A stretch of DNA of 64,000 nucleotides from contig JACCRF010000001.1 in NCBI GenBank assembly GCA_013813715.1, positions 1-64,000 of the forward strand. Direction: 5' to 3'. This document shows positions 48,086 through 59,379 of this stretch, piece after piece (the first letter of the stretch is position 1; every line of letters starts with the position of its first letter). Source of the DNA: Gemmatimonadaceae bacterium (lineage in GTDB: Bacteria; Gemmatimonadota; Gemmatimonadetes; Gemmatimonadales; Gemmatimonadaceae). The notes beneath the pieces were generated by a model that was not told the DNA's origin, did not search any database, and saw only the letters and a list, made by a program, of their open reading frames with translations. The position numbers and the translations under genes were made by a program.

Positions 48086-49057
48086 ATGGCCGCGTTCCTT
48101 GGCCGGCGGATCGCGCAGGGAGCCGTGGTCGTCGCGCTGGTGGCCACAATCGTCTTCTTGCTGATACGGCTCGCTCCGGGTGATCCGTTCGCAGCATCGA
48201 TGGCGGATCCGAGAATAAGCGAGTCGGTGCGAAATGAATGGCGACGCTCGTATGGTCTGGATCTTCCGATCTCCCAGCAATACCTGCGATACGTCGCCAG
48301 CGTCGCGAAGGGCGACCTCGGATTCTCGTTCTCGCTTCAGCGCCCGGTACGGTCGGTGCTCGCCGATGCCCTCCCCAATACACTGCTGCTGATGGCGGTC
48401 GCGCTCATCGCGAGCTTCGCCGCGGGAATCGCGGTCGCCCTCGCGCAGGTGAGGCGCCGAGGGCGCCTCTCCGATCGCGTGCTCGGCGGCGTCTCTCTTC
48501 TGTTCTTCTCCGTCCCCGACTTCTGGCTCGCACTGCTTATCCTCACGCTGTTCGCGTACTGGGGTCCCTTTCCGATCGGCGGCGCCGTCGATCCGACGAG
48601 TCATGATCTGCTCGGACCAGCGGGTCGCATCGTTGACCGCTTGAACCACGTTGTGTTGCCGGCGCTGACACTCACCCTCCTCTACTTTCCGCTCATCGCC
48701 CGCCATCAGCGGGCCGCACTGCTCGACGAGCTCCCGTCCGACTACGTGACCACCGCCCGCTCGAAAGGCCTGACGGAAAAGGCCATCCTCTCGCGGCACA
48801 CTCTGCGAAACGCCCTGCTCCCCGTCATCGCGCTCTTCGGGCTGGCGTTTCCAGCGCTGCTCACCGGCGCGGTGTTTGTCGAGAAGGTTTTTTCGTGGCC
48901 GGGGATGGGCCTCACCATTGTCAACGCGATCGACAGCCGCGACTATCCGCTGCTGACCGCCTGTGTGCTGCTGGGGAGTGCGTTCGTGGTCGCGGGCGGA
49001 ATTCTCACTGACCTGCTGTACCGGCGATTCGATCCCCGGCTCCGCGATGAACTCTGA
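48086..49057 (+). CDS. Peptide ABC transporter permease (DppB/OppB type)
   Basis: A 323-residue permease with about six membrane helices, starting with the family N-terminus (FLGRRIAQGAVVVALVATIV, RLAPGDPF) and the EAA loop DYVTTARSKGLTEKAILSRH. The C-terminal EKVFSWPGMGLTIVNAI is also diagnostic. It pairs with the next permease to form the channel. It starts 3 bp after the binding-protein gene and overlaps the next gene by 11 bp. Confidence 0.94.
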   Translation: MAAFLGRRIAQGAVVVALVATIVFLLIRLAPGDPFAASMADPRISESVRNEWRRSYGLDLPISQQYLRYVASVAKGDLGFSFSLQRPVRSVLADALPNTLLLMAVALIASFAAGIAVALAQVRRRGRLSDRVLGGVSLLFFSVPDFWLALLILTLFAYWGPFPIGGAVDPTSHDLLGPAGRIVDRLNHVVLPALTLTLLYFPLIARHQRAALLDELPSDYVTTARSKGLTEKAILSRHTLRNALLPVIALFGLAFPALLTGAVFVEKVFSWPGMGLTIVNAIDSRDYPLLTACVLLGSAFVVAGGILTDLLYRRFDPRLRDEL

Positions 49058-49925
49058 CACTCCGCTGGTTCAGCCCCGAGGCGTAGCCCCTCTTCGCGGC
49101 TGGCAGCCGTCGCGTGGAGCAGCCGTTGCAGCCTCGGTCGTCCTTGTGATTATCATCGCTGCCTGCGCGCTCGCACCGCTGATTGCTCCCTACGATCCGA
49201 CCGTGCAACCGAATATCCTGGCGTCCAGCCAGCCCCCGTCGTTGGCACATCCATTTGGAACCGACCCGTACAGCCGCGACGTGCTGAGTCGCGTGATTCA
49301 TGGCGGGCGCGTGTCACTGCTTGTTGCGGTCCTCGCGACGCTGGTGAGCGTTACACTCGGCACCGCGTATGGCGCGGCCGCCGGATACGCGAGAGGAATT
49401 TCCGGGGCGGTGCTCGAGCGGCTCCTGGAAGCCTTGCTCTCGATTCCTCGCCTGCTTCTCCTGATCGCAGTCTTTGCAGCATGGCGCGAAGTTCCCATCA
49501 AGGGGTTCATCCTCATTCTCGGCGTCACCGGCTGGTACGGGCTCGCGCGCCTCGTCAGGGGTCAGGTTCTTGCGTTGAAGGCGCAGGATTTCGTCGCATC
49601 GGCGCATGCGCTCGGTGCAACCCGGGCGAGGGTGATTATTCGCCACATTCTGCCGAACGTGCTTACGCCCGTCGTGGTCGCGGCGACCCTGGGGCTCGGG
49701 CACGTGATAGTATTGGAGGCCGGTCTCTCCTATCTCGGAATTGGGGTGCGACCGCCTGATCCGAGCTGGGGCAACATAATCCAGGACGGATCAGACCAGA
49801 TTGCCGCGCACTGGTGGATTTCCCTTTTTCCGGGAGTTGCGATTGTGCTGACGGTGATGGCGTTCAACGTTCTGGGGGATGCTCTTCTGAGGGAACTTCG
49901 GCCCCGGCAGATCGAGACTGGATGA
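49047..49925 (+). CDS. Peptide ABC transporter permease (DppC/OppC type)
   Basis: A 292-residue permease. Its N-terminus has the DppC-type helix and [12 protein letters not shown], then [20 protein letters not shown] and the EAA loop [40 protein letters not shown] closes the family pattern. The ATG lies inside the end of the previous gene; the stop overlaps the ATPase start (ATGA). It forms a heterodimeric channel with the DppB-type protein. Confidence 0.94.
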   Translation: MNSDTPLVQPRGVAPLRGWQPSRGAAVAASVVLVIIIAACALAPLIAPYDPTVQPNILASSQPPSLAHPFGTDPYSRDVLSRVIHGGRVSLLVAVLATLVSVTLGTAYGAAAGYARGISGAVLERLLEALLSIPRLLLLIAVFAAWREVPIKGFILILGVTGWYGLARLVRGQVLALKAQDFVASAHALGATRARVIIRHILPNVLTPVVVAATLGLGHVIVLEAGLSYLGIGVRPPDPSWGNIIQDGSDQIAAHWWISLFPGVAIVLTVMAFNVLGDALLRELRPRQIETG

Positions 49926-50950
49926 CGCAACCGCTCCTTTCCGTCGAGAATCTCTCAACGTGGTTTCACACCAGCTCCGGCGTCGCGCGATCGGTCGACG
50001 GAGTCTCCTTCGCCATAGGCGCCGGCGAAACGCTAGGCATCGTCGGCGAGTCCGGCTGCGGAAAATCCGTCACAGCGCTCTCGATTCTGCGACTGATTCA
50101 GCCACCGGGCCGCATCGAGGCGGGCAGCAGGATCATGTTCGAGGGCAAAGATATCGTCACGCTCGACGACAAGGGAATGCGGGGCATCCGCGGCAACCGC
50201 ATCTCAATGATCTTTCAGGAGCCGATGTCTGCGCTGAATCCGGTATTCACTGTCGGCGATCAGGTAGCGGAGGTGGCTCGCGTTCACGGCAACGGATCCC
50301 GCCAGGACGCGTGGAACCGCGCGGTCGAGATGCTCTCGCTCACCGGCATCCCCTCGCCCGAAGAGCGCGCGAAACAGTACCCCCACCAGCTTTCCGGCGG
50401 AATGCGACAGCGCGTGCTCATCGCGATGGCACTTATGATGACCCCGGCACTGATCATCGCGGACGAGCCGACGACGGCGCTCGACGTCACCATTCAGGCG
50501 CAGATTCTCGAGCTTCTCGTCGAGCTCCAAAACCGCCTCGGCACATCGATTCTCATGATCACGCACGACCTCGGCGTGATCGCCGAGACCGCCTCGCGAG
50601 TTGTGGTGATGTACGGAGGCGAGGTGGTGGAAGAGGCTGAGGTGAAGACGCTGTTCGCTGGCGCCCACCATCCTTACACTGAAGGCCTGATGAATGCGAT
50701 GCCCCAGATCACGGCGTCTCGCGGGCGGCTGAACGTGATCCCGGGCACCGTACCCTCCCCAACCGAATGGCCGTCCGGCTGCCGATTCCGTGACCGCTGC
50801 TCTTATGCCTGGGAGCGCTGCGAGCGCGAGCATCCACCGCTGTACCAGATATCCGGGAGCCACACTTCGAGATGTCATCTCGCGGTTGAGCCGGAGCGGC
50901 GCGCGCATCCTCATTTGCCGCTCGTCGAGCAGGCAAACGCGACGGTATGA
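49922..50950 (+). CDS. Peptide ABC transporter ATPase (DppD/OppD type)
   Basis: A 342-residue ATPase: Walker [14 protein letters not shown], signature [15 protein letters not shown], Walker [16 protein letters not shown]-loop [11 protein letters not shown]. The C-terminal oligopeptide-transporter extension with spaced cysteines ([16 protein letters not shown]) marks the DppD/OppD group, where these cysteines may bind an iron-sulfur cluster. It overlaps both neighbours by ATGA and powers import together with the next ATPase. Confidence 0.95.
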   Translation: MTQPLLSVENLSTWFHTSSGVARSVDGVSFAIGAGETLGIVGESGCGKSVTALSILRLIQPPGRIEAGSRIMFEGKDIVTLDDKGMRGIRGNRISMIFQEPMSALNPVFTVGDQVAEVARVHGNGSRQDAWNRAVEMLSLTGIPSPEERAKQYPHQLSGGMRQRVLIAMALMMTPALIIADEPTTALDVTIQAQILELLVELQNRLGTSILMITHDLGVIAETASRVVVMYGGEVVEEAEVKTLFAGAHHPYTEGLMNAMPQITASRGRLNVIPGTVPSPTEWPSGCRFRDRCSYAWERCEREHPPLYQISGSHTSRCHLAVEPERRAHPHLPLVEQANATV

Positions 50951-52080
50951 CGACCGCGACCAACCGGCCGCCCGCCGACGCATCTGACTCGCCACCCGGC
51001 ACGCCTCTGGAATCCGCCCGTTCGCTGGTATCAGTTCGCAACCTGCGAAAAGTCTTTCCAATCACGCGCGGCATTCTCGGAAGAAAGGTCGGAGAGGTGC
51101 GCGCCGTGCACGAAGTTTCGTTCGAGATCGCCGAGGGCCAAACGCTCAGCCTGGTCGGTGAATCGGGATGCGGAAAGACGACCACCGGGCGCGCGATTCT
51201 GCGGCTCATCGAGCCGACGTCGGGCGAAGTGCGCTTTGCCGGCAAGGATATTCTCGCGATGGGCCCGGCCGAGCTGAGGGCCATCCGTCGGCAGATGCAG
51301 ATCATTTTTCAGGATCCCGTTTCGTCGCTCAACCCACGGATGACAGTCGGCGCCGCGATTCGCGAGGGAATCGCGATTCACCGCCTCGCCGAGGGCGCGG
51401 CCGCTGACGCCAAAGTCGGCAAGCTGCTCGATGAGGTGGGATTGCGGCGCGAGTACGCCTCGCGCTATCCGCACGAGTTCTCCGGCGGCCAGCGCCAGCG
51501 TATCGGAATCGCGCGCGCCCTCGCCGTCGAACCGCGCTTCATCGTGTGCGACGAGCCGGTTTCCGCGCTCGATGTCTCCGTGCAGGCGCAGGTCATCAAC
51601 CTCCTCCGCGACCTGCAGAAGGAGCGGCGGCTGACGTATCTCTTTATTGCTCACGACCTGTCGGTGGTAAAGCACATGTCCGATCACGTTGCGGTGATGT
51701 ACCTCGGTAAGATCGTCGAGCAGGCGCCGGCCGAGGATCTTTATCGTGAGCCGCTCATGCCGTACACGCAGGCACTTCTGTCGGCGGTGCCGGTCGCCGA
51801 TCCAACGGTGGTGAAGCAGCGGATCATCCTGGAAGGCGACGTGCCGTCGCCGGCGTCGCCCCCTTCGGGATGCGTCTTCCATCCGCGATGCCATCATCCC
51901 GCCAGGGACGCCGCCTGCTCGAAGATCAATCCGCCACTCGAGGAAAAGGCACCCGGCCATTTCGCGGCGTGTATCAAGCAAGTGCCAACGACAGTTTCGT
52001 GGGAGGAACAGCTCAAGGCGGGTGGCGTCAACCCACCCGAACGATATCTTCCCGTCGTCGAACAACTCTCCAGACACTAA
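50947..52080 (+). CDS. Peptide ABC transporter ATPase (DppF/OppF type)
   Basis: A 377-residue second ATPase of the importer: Walker [34 protein letters not shown] (Q-loop), signature [15 protein letters not shown], Walker [15 protein letters not shown] and the cysteine-containing end [19 protein letters not shown]. The N-terminal 35 residues are an extra, low-complexity stretch ([13 protein letters not shown]). The ATG overlaps the previous stop; the peptide symporter gene follows after 28 bp. Confidence 0.95.
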   Translation: MTTATNRPPADASDSPPGTPLESARSLVSVRNLRKVFPITRGILGRKVGEVRAVHEVSFEIAEGQTLSLVGESGCGKTTTGRAILRLIEPTSGEVRFAGKDILAMGPAELRAIRRQMQIIFQDPVSSLNPRMTVGAAIREGIAIHRLAEGAAADAKVGKLLDEVGLRREYASRYPHEFSGGQRQRIGIARALAVEPRFIVCDEPVSALDVSVQAQVINLLRDLQKERRLTYLFIAHDLSVVKHMSDHVAVMYLGKIVEQAPAEDLYREPLMPYTQALLSAVPVADPTVVKQRIILEGDVPSPASPPSGCVFHPRCHHPARDAACSKINPPLEEKAPGHFAACIKQVPTTVSWEEQLKAGGVNPPERYLPVVEQLSRH

Positions 52081-52108
52081 CCCAGCCCCTTACCGTGGCA
52101 AGGCAACC

Positions 52109-53716
<1,608 letters not shown>

Positions 53717-53719
53717 GGG

Positions 53720-53761
53720 CAACGTAGAAACCAGCCCTCGCATCTTTGTCTTTCTATGTTG
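53720..53761. terminator. Inverted repeat between convergent genes
   Basis: CAACGTAGAAA (53720-53730) and TTTCTATGTTG (53751-53761) are inverted copies with one mismatch that becomes a wobble pair in RNA, around a 20-nt loop. It fills the 60-bp gap between the convergent symporter and outer-membrane genes, so it may act as a terminator in both directions, although no long T run follows on either strand. Confidence 0.4.
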
Positions 53762-53776
53762 ATTTCCCCCCGGTAG

Positions 53777-55504
53777 TTACGGCCAGTTGAAGATGCTGGT
53801 CGGAACCGACCTCTCGCGGTTGCGCTGTACGTCCCCCGGCTCTTTCCAGAACATCCGGGTGAAGTTGCGACTGGTTACGATGACTCTCCATCGCGCACCG
53901 TCCTCGGGGTTGACCGGGATCGCGAGGTCGAGCCTCCACGGGCGTTGCGACCTCGGCGGCAACGCCGCCAGCAGGCCTACTCCGACCGAGACGCTGAGCT
54001 TGCTGTCCACACCGAAGGGCACGTCACCCGCCCAGAGTTTGCCCGCGTCGACGAACGGAGCGACCCCGACCGATGCGAACTGCTTGATGCGGCCAACGAG
54101 AACGCGATCCTCGAGACGAACTACCACACGGCGTCCACCGGCAAGCCAGGAATCGGCGTAACCCCGCGGACCGCCGTCGCGATCGGCGAAGGTGAGCTGA
54201 AATGGGATTCGTTGCCGCCAGCCCGCGCTCCATTCGACGCTCGTCAGCAACGTCTGACGTTCTGTCGGCTTGAAGTAAGTCGCGGCACGTCCGCTCGCGA
54301 GGAGACCATCCCACTGCTTCGTGTCACCGTCGCGGCGGCCTTCGGTGAGAATCTCTACCGCGCCGAACGCCGCAGGCGATCCCACTCCGACGTACAGATT
54401 GGCCGACACGAAGTCGTCGTGCTCGCTGGCGCCAAACGCATCAATTCCGCGTCCGAAGAGCGTCGCGAGCTCAACACCCTTTCGCACGTCCTGCGAACCC
54501 TCCAACGCCTCGAATCCCTTCACCCGCATGAAGCTCACGTCGCGTAGACCGGCCAGTGCATTGATGCGAGCGGTGCCGAGTCGCTGATACCGGTTCAACA
54601 AGACGTCGCTTGTATCGGGTTCCGTGGGTCCCGGTCCGAGGGACGTCGCGAATGGCTCGGGCAGCTCTCGCTCGTACGAGACCGATGCGCCCACTAGTGC
54701 GAGCCGGCCCGGTCGTCCAATCCGCACTACTCCGCCGCCGTCCGCGTGCGAGCGTTTCAGCCGAATCGCCAGTGGTTCAGCATCCGGCCGGATGAAGCTG
54801 CGATATCCGTCGCGCGAACCGGCGGTGGTGCGCCAGGAATACCGCTGGAGGTCGGAGAGGAAGGGGTGGCTTGCCTCGAACGCCCACTCGCCGCCCAGAT
54901 CTCTTCGCGCGCCCTCGATCGACACCTGGTAAGGACGGCCGGCGAACTGATAGTCCCGGATTCGTGCCGACCAGGTGTCGCGAAAATTCTCGCTGTACCG
55001 CCAGTTGCCCACGACCGACATGGCTTCGCCCATGAAGTTCGCTTCGCCAAGCCGGAAGGCACGAACGTACGGAGTTTGACCCGACGCCCCCCCGCCAATG
55101 ATCAGAGACGTCTCGTCGACGGTCATTACCGCGAGGTACACGCCCCCTGCGTCGTCGGGGTACGCAGTGACGGTCGCATCGGCAATGTAAGGCTGAGTTC
55201 TGAGGATGCGCTCCGACTCCAGCCTCCTTTGCTCGGTGCACTTCATGCCGGGCCGCAGCACCAGGAAACGGGAGATGATCGAGGGATTCGTTGTCGCATG
55301 CAGGTCGGTGACCAGCCGCGCAACACGCTGCTGATACTTGGAGCCGGCAATCTCCAAGGGCGGCCGTGCACTCACCTCGATGCGGCTGATCACCTCCCCC
55401 TTGCACCGCACGGCGCCCCCTTCCAGACTTTGGGCCGGAAGGCGAACGGAGTACGAAGCGAGCGCCGCGGAAACTGCGAGAAAGCCAACACCCGGAGTTC
55501 TCAA
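53777..55504 (-). CDS. BamA/TamA-like outer-membrane barrel protein
   Basis: A 575-residue protein with a signal peptide (GFLAVSAALASYSVRLPAQS), one POTRA-like module (VISRIEVSARPPLEIAGSKY to TVTAYPDDAGGVYLAVMTV) and a C-terminal beta-barrel of alternating strands ending in ARWRVIVTSRNFTRMFW. The overall plan resembles Omp85-superfamily or surface-antigen proteins but only one POTRA is clear. The start is uncertain: the TTG at 55504 fits the signal peptide; an ATG at 55606 would add 34 residues. No recognised substrate. Confidence 0.75.
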   Translation of the reverse strand: MRTPGVGFLAVSAALASYSVRLPAQSLEGGAVRCKGEVISRIEVSARPPLEIAGSKYQQRVARLVTDLHATTNPSIISRFLVLRPGMKCTEQRRLESERILRTQPYIADATVTAYPDDAGGVYLAVMTVDETSLIIGGGASGQTPYVRAFRLGEANFMGEAMSVVGNWRYSENFRDTWSARIRDYQFAGRPYQVSIEGARRDLGGEWAFEASHPFLSDLQRYSWRTTAGSRDGYRSFIRPDAEPLAIRLKRSHADGGGVVRIGRPGRLALVGASVSYERELPEPFATSLGPGPTEPDTSDVLLNRYQRLGTARINALAGLRDVSFMRVKGFEALEGSQDVRKGVELATLFGRGIDAFGASEHDDFVSANLYVGVGSPAAFGAVEILTEGRRDGDTKQWDGLLASGRAATYFKPTERQTLLTSVEWSAGWRQRIPFQLTFADRDGGPRGYADSWLAGGRRVVVRLEDRVLVGRIKQFASVGVAPFVDAGKLWAGDVPFGVDSKLSVSVGVGLLAALPPRSQRPWRLDLAIPVNPEDGARWRVIVTSRNFTRMFWKEPGDVQRNRERSVPTSIFNWP

Positions 55505-55505
55505 C

Positions 55506-56288
55506 GTGTCATCAACCCTCGTGAACGAAATACCCGACTCGAAACGAAGCCGCCTGGGGCTGAGAGTAGCCCCGGCCGTAGCCGTTTCATCGACCGCCGA
55601 TTCCACGCTCGGCGGTGCCCACCGCGTCCGCCTGAACAGCGCCTACATCATCGCCCTCGAGAGTGCAGGGCTCGTACCAGTCGTGGTGCCGCCGCTGTCT
55701 CGTCCTGAGGCGGCGAGGTCGATTGTTTCCCGAGTCGAGGGCATCGTTCTCACGGGCGGCGAAGATGTCGATCCAGCGCTTTACGGACAAGCCCGGCATG
55801 AAAAGGGCGGCGAGCCAAACCGCGACCGCGATGACACCGAGATCGCGCTGATCGCGGCCGCCCGACACATGCACAGACCAGTGCTGGCGATATGCCGCGG
55901 ACCCCAGATCCTCAACGTCGCCCTCGGTGGCACGCTCTACCAGGATATCTCCTCCGATGTTCCCGGCTCGCTGGTACACGATGCGGCCGACCGACGCACG
56001 TCACGCGTGCACGACGTCGAGATCGAGCCAGGCTCCCGCATCGGCAGGGCGATGGGCGCTACACGGATATCGGTGAACTCGCTCCACCATCAGAGCGCGC
56101 GCGACGTCGCACCCGGCCTCCGCGTCACAGCCCGGGCACCCGACGGAATCATCGAAGGCCTCGAGTCGGACACCGACGGATGGTGGGTGATCGCCGTGCA
56201 ATGGCACCCCGAGGAAATGAACGATTCGCCAGAGTCATGGGACCGCGGCCTTTTCAGGGCATTCGCAGACAGACTGGCAGAGGTTTGA
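55506..56288 (+). CDS. Peptidase C26 / gamma-glutamyl-GABA hydrolase-like protein
   Basis: A 260-residue class-I glutamine-amidotransferase-like hydrolase (PuuD family). The nucleophile is Cys in AICRGPQILNVALGGTLYQD; ILTGGEDVDPALYG holds the oxyanion region; the catalytic His and Glu are in AVQWHPEEM. The likely role is hydrolysis of gamma-glutamyl amides in polyamine breakdown. The GTG has GGAG 9 nt upstream; a GTG at 55521 is possible. It is divergent from the outer-membrane gene with almost no gap and overlaps the next gene by TTGA. Confidence 0.9.
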   Translation: MSSTLVNEIPDSKRSRLGLRVAPAVAVSSTADSTLGGAHRVRLNSAYIIALESAGLVPVVVPPLSRPEAARSIVSRVEGIVLTGGEDVDPALYGQARHEKGGEPNRDRDDTEIALIAAARHMHRPVLAICRGPQILNVALGGTLYQDISSDVPGSLVHDAADRRTSRVHDVEIEPGSRIGRAMGATRISVNSLHHQSARDVAPGLRVTARAPDGIIEGLESDTDGWWVIAVQWHPEEMNDSPESWDRGLFRAFADRLAEV

Positions 56289-57370
56289 AACGGCTTAGGG
56301 TCCTCCACCTCGACTCGGGCACCACCTGGCGCGGTGGACAGCGACAGGTTCTGCTTCTTGCGCTGGGCCTCCGTGATCGCGGACACGAGCCGTTCGTTAT
56401 CGGCGCACCGGATTCTCCGCTTGTAGCGCGCGCGCGAGGCGCCGGTCTCGCCGTCGCGTCAATTCGCATGAAAGGCGACTGGGACGTTGCGGCCGCGCGC
56501 AGACTCAGGGCGAGGATGCGTGCGTGGAAAGCCGACGTCGTCCATGCGCACGACGCGCGATCACATGCCGTCGCGCTGATGGCGCTCATCGGAAGCCGCG
56601 AAACGCCGTTCATTGTCACGCGGCGCGTCCCCTTTACGCCGAAATCAGTGCGTATGAAGTACGGCGAGCGTGTCACGCGATTCATCGCCATTTCCCGCGC
56701 GGTGCGTGACGCGATGGTAGCAAGCGGAATCGCGCCGTCGCGGATCGACATCGTGCATTCGGGAGTCAAGCTCCCCGCGGCTCGCGTTGCTCCGCGCGCC
56801 TGGCGCTCTGAACTCGGGTGGCCTGCCGATAGCATCGTCTGCGGGGTGGTCGGCGCCATGACTGCCGAGAAAGGCCTCGCGTCACTCAACGATATTGCGA
56901 TCGCCCTCTCGTCCAAGGCGCAGCGCGTTGCACGCCTGGTGCTGATCGGCGGCACGACGGGCCTGGCGGCGGCATCCACGAATGGGAAGCAGGTCGCGAG
57001 CCCGGTGGAGACACGCGCGGTGGGCTTCGTGGAAGAGATCAGTTCTGCGATCGCGGGACTCGACGTTCTCTGGCACCCGTCGCGCGCTGAAGGCCTCGGC
57101 ACGTCAGTGATCGACGCGATGGCGCTCGGAGTTCCACCGATTGCATTCGCCGTCGGCGGATTGCTGGAGGTGATCGAACACGACGTGAGCGGCCTGCTCG
57201 TAGCGCCGGGCGACACCGCCGCGTTCGGCCGAGCCGCTACGCGGCTCATCGAAGATCCCGCGCTACGCGAGCGACTTGGCCTCGCCGCCAGGGCCCGAGC
57301 GAGTGAATTCGACGCGGCGACCATGACCCTGCGTATTGAAGCGGTGTATTACGCCGTGCTTGCAGGGTAG
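56285..57370 (+). CDS. GT4-like glycosyltransferase
   Basis: A 361-residue GT-B glycosyltransferase of the GT4 group. The N-terminal Rossmann half begins RVLHLDSGTTWRGGQRQVLL; VVHAHDARSHAVALMAL and IVHSGVKLP follow; the nucleotide-sugar half has VVGAMTAEKG and the ExxxxxE-type donor site in PSRAEGLGTSVIDAMALGVP. It could act in lipopolysaccharide or other glycan assembly. TTG start overlaps the previous stop (TTGA), so it is coupled to the C26 peptidase. Confidence 0.9.
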   Translation: MKRLRVLHLDSGTTWRGGQRQVLLLALGLRDRGHEPFVIGAPDSPLVARARGAGLAVASIRMKGDWDVAAARRLRARMRAWKADVVHAHDARSHAVALMALIGSRETPFIVTRRVPFTPKSVRMKYGERVTRFIAISRAVRDAMVASGIAPSRIDIVHSGVKLPAARVAPRAWRSELGWPADSIVCGVVGAMTAEKGLASLNDIAIALSSKAQRVARLVLIGGTTGLAAASTNGKQVASPVETRAVGFVEEISSAIAGLDVLWHPSRAEGLGTSVIDAMALGVPPIAFAVGGLLEVIEHDVSGLLVAPGDTAAFGRAATRLIEDPALRERLGLAARARASEFDAATMTLRIEAVYYAVLAG

Positions 57371-57430
57371 GCGGCTCCGTCCCAGTCGTCTATCTTGCGC
57401 AGGGCACCGCGTAACCCCTCAAGAGGCGAT

Positions 57431-58237
57431 TTGCTTTACATCTGCATTCCCGCATACAACGAGAGCGCAACCATTGGCGTTCTGCTCTGGAGAATTCGAA
57501 AGATCTTCCAGGCCTACTCGCGCGAGTACGAGATTCTCGTCTATGACGATGCGAGCACCGACGATACGCGAGAGACACTCCAGCCTTACGCTGACGTAAC
57601 GCCGCTGACGGTCATGCGCGGCGAACGCCGCAAGGGCTATGGCCATGCGCTGAACGCGCTCGTCCGCGAGGCCGCCCGCCGTACGAAGTATCCGCGGCGC
57701 GACGCGATGGTCGTGATGCAGGCAGACTTCACCGACCAGCCGGAGCACCTTCCGGAGCTGATCAAGCGGTTCGAGGGCGGCGCCGACATCGTCCTCGCCG
57801 AGCGAGAACCGACAGAGGGGCCCGCCAAGGTCAGGCGCCTCAGGCAGATCGCTCCGTGGGCGCTGCGATTTCTCCTCCCCATAAGCGGCATTGACGATCC
57901 GTTCGCAGGCTACCGGCTTTATCGTATCTCGCTCCTCCGGGAGCTCATCAAGACCTTCGGCGACAGACCCCTCGTCACAACCGACGGGTGGGCCGCGAAT
58001 GTCGAGCTCCTGATGCAGACAGTACCGCTTGCGCGCCGGCTCGAGCGCCTGACCCTTGCGTCCCGCTACGACGTACGCGTGCGCGAGACACGGATCAGGC
58101 CGTTTTCAGACGCGATGGCGATATACCGGTTCGCGAGACAGGCGAAAGGCCGCCGGATAGTCGCGCCGACGCTCGCGGTGACTCGCGGAACGAGCGTCGC
58201 GGCGCCCGCGCCGACATCGGGAATTGCGTCTCGATGA
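57431..58237 (+). CDS. GT2 glycosyltransferase
   Basis: A 268-residue GT-A enzyme with ICIPAYNESATIGVLL, VYDDASTDDTRETL and MQADFTDQPEHLPELI (catalytic-type QADFTDQP in place of DADG). It is of the polyprenol-phosphate-sugar or cell-surface polysaccharide kind, but no membrane helices follow. The TTG at 57431 is chosen because AAGAGG lies 4 nt upstream; a TTG at 57395 would add 12 residues. It follows the GT4 gene by 60 bp and precedes the DUF3108 gene with an ATGA overlap. Confidence 0.87.
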   Translation: MLYICIPAYNESATIGVLLWRIRKIFQAYSREYEILVYDDASTDDTRETLQPYADVTPLTVMRGERRKGYGHALNALVREAARRTKYPRRDAMVVMQADFTDQPEHLPELIKRFEGGADIVLAEREPTEGPAKVRRLRQIAPWALRFLLPISGIDDPFAGYRLYRISLLRELIKTFGDRPLVTTDGWAANVELLMQTVPLARRLERLTLASRYDVRVRETRIRPFSDAMAIYRFARQAKGRRIVAPTLAVTRGTSVAAPAPTSGIASR

Positions 58238-59079
58238 TGCGACACGGACGGCGTTCTCTTGCAACCGGGTTTGCGCTCCTCATGCCTGTGCACGCAGACC
58301 TCGCGGCGCGGCCGGCTACCGTGGCGGCTGCCCAGTCGCTCAATTCATCTCCGAATCTCGATGCGGCGCGCCAGTCGCTTGCGCCCTCGCCTTCGTCCAC
58401 CGCCCCTGCCGCAGTCCCATTCGGGCCGGGCGAGCGGTTCCTGTTCGAGGTCCGGTTCGGAAATCTCAAGGTCGGAAGCAGCGAGATGCACGTTCATGGC
58501 ATCGAGAGCGTGCGCGGACGAGACGCGTGGCATACGTCATTCCGCGTTCAGGGAGGAACCTTCTTCTACAAGGTGGACGATCTCTTCGAAAGCTGGATCG
58601 ACACGCGCACCTTCGAGTCGCTCCTCTTCATAACGCAGATCGAGGAGGGGACCCGGGAGCGCGCCAAACAGTACGAGATCTTTCCCGAGCGTCAGACCTA
58701 CATCGAGCGGACGCGGAAGGATTCGAAGGAGGAGCGAAGCGTCCGCGATCCGCTCGACGAGGGATCATTCCTCTACTTCGCGCGCACGATTCCGCTCCGC
58801 GTCGGAGAGACGTACGACTTCAACCGCTACTTCATCCCCGATCGCAATCCCGTCCGCATCCGGGTCCTGCGGCGCGAGCGACTGACCGTGCCGGCCGGCA
58901 CCTTCAATGCGATCGTTCTCCAGCCGATAATCAAGACGAGGGGAATCTTCGCTGAGAAGGGTCACGCCGAGGTCTGGATATCGGACGACCCGGCCCGCAT
59001 GATCCTTCAGATCAGGACGCGCCTGTCGTTCGGCACCCTCACTCTGTTCCTGAAATCCTACACTCAGGCGAAGAAGTAG
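58234..59079 (+). CDS. Exported DUF3108 protein
   Basis: A 281-residue protein with an N-terminal signal (RSLATGFALLMPVHADLAA), an Ala/Ser/Pro-rich linker, then the DUF3108 domain: PGERFLFEVRFGNLKVGSSE, FESWIDTRTFESLLFITQIE and RERLTVPAGTFNAIVLQP. Members are periplasmic proteins of unknown function, beta-rich. The ATG pair at 58234 overlaps the GT2 stop (ATGA). The link to the glycosyltransferases suggests an envelope role. Confidence 0.87.
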   Translation: MMRHGRRSLATGFALLMPVHADLAARPATVAAAQSLNSSPNLDAARQSLAPSPSSTAPAAVPFGPGERFLFEVRFGNLKVGSSEMHVHGIESVRGRDAWHTSFRVQGGTFFYKVDDLFESWIDTRTFESLLFITQIEEGTRERAKQYEIFPERQTYIERTRKDSKEERSVRDPLDEGSFLYFARTIPLRVGETYDFNRYFIPDRNPVRIRVLRRERLTVPAGTFNAIVLQPIIKTRGIFAEKGHAEVWISDDPARMILQIRTRLSFGTLTLFLKSYTQAKK

Positions 59080-59085
59080 AAATAC

Positions 59086-59349
59086 TCAGTACCGGTCTGC
59101 CTTTGTTGCCGACCACTTCTCGCGAAGGCGTCGCGCCGTGTCAGGGCTCACGACACGAATGATTAGATACGCGATCCCGCCGACAATCAGCGCCTTGATT
59201 GCGAATCCAAGAAGCCAGAAAGTCAGGCCAATCAGGCCGCCGAATATCTTGAATACGAAACCAAGCGCGAAGAGGCCGAGCATCACCAGTACGCCAGTCA
59301 TGAATATTGTGCCGAGCATCGCAGCTGTCTCCAATCGGGTTGATGCCAT
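59086..59349 (-). CDS. Small two-helix membrane protein
   Basis: An 87-residue protein with two hydrophobic, glycine-rich helices (MLGTIFMTGVLVMLGLFALG and LTFWLLGFAIKALIVGGIAY) and a basic C-terminal tail (RRLREKWSATKADRY). Family not recognised. It is convergent with the DUF3108 gene, 6 bp apart, and divergent from thiO. Confidence 0.65.
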   Translation of the reverse strand: MASTRLETAAMLGTIFMTGVLVMLGLFALGFVFKIFGGLIGLTFWLLGFAIKALIVGGIAYLIIRVVSPDTARRLREKWSATKADRY

Positions 59350-59379
59350 TCCTACGGAGCGCCGAAGTTGGCGGTTTCA

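Noticed and set aside
46892..49060. Long open frame on the minus strand opposite the peptide transporter genes
   Set aside because: The plus strand encodes the binding protein and permease with clear family motifs; the antisense protein is low-complexity and Arg/Glu-rich.
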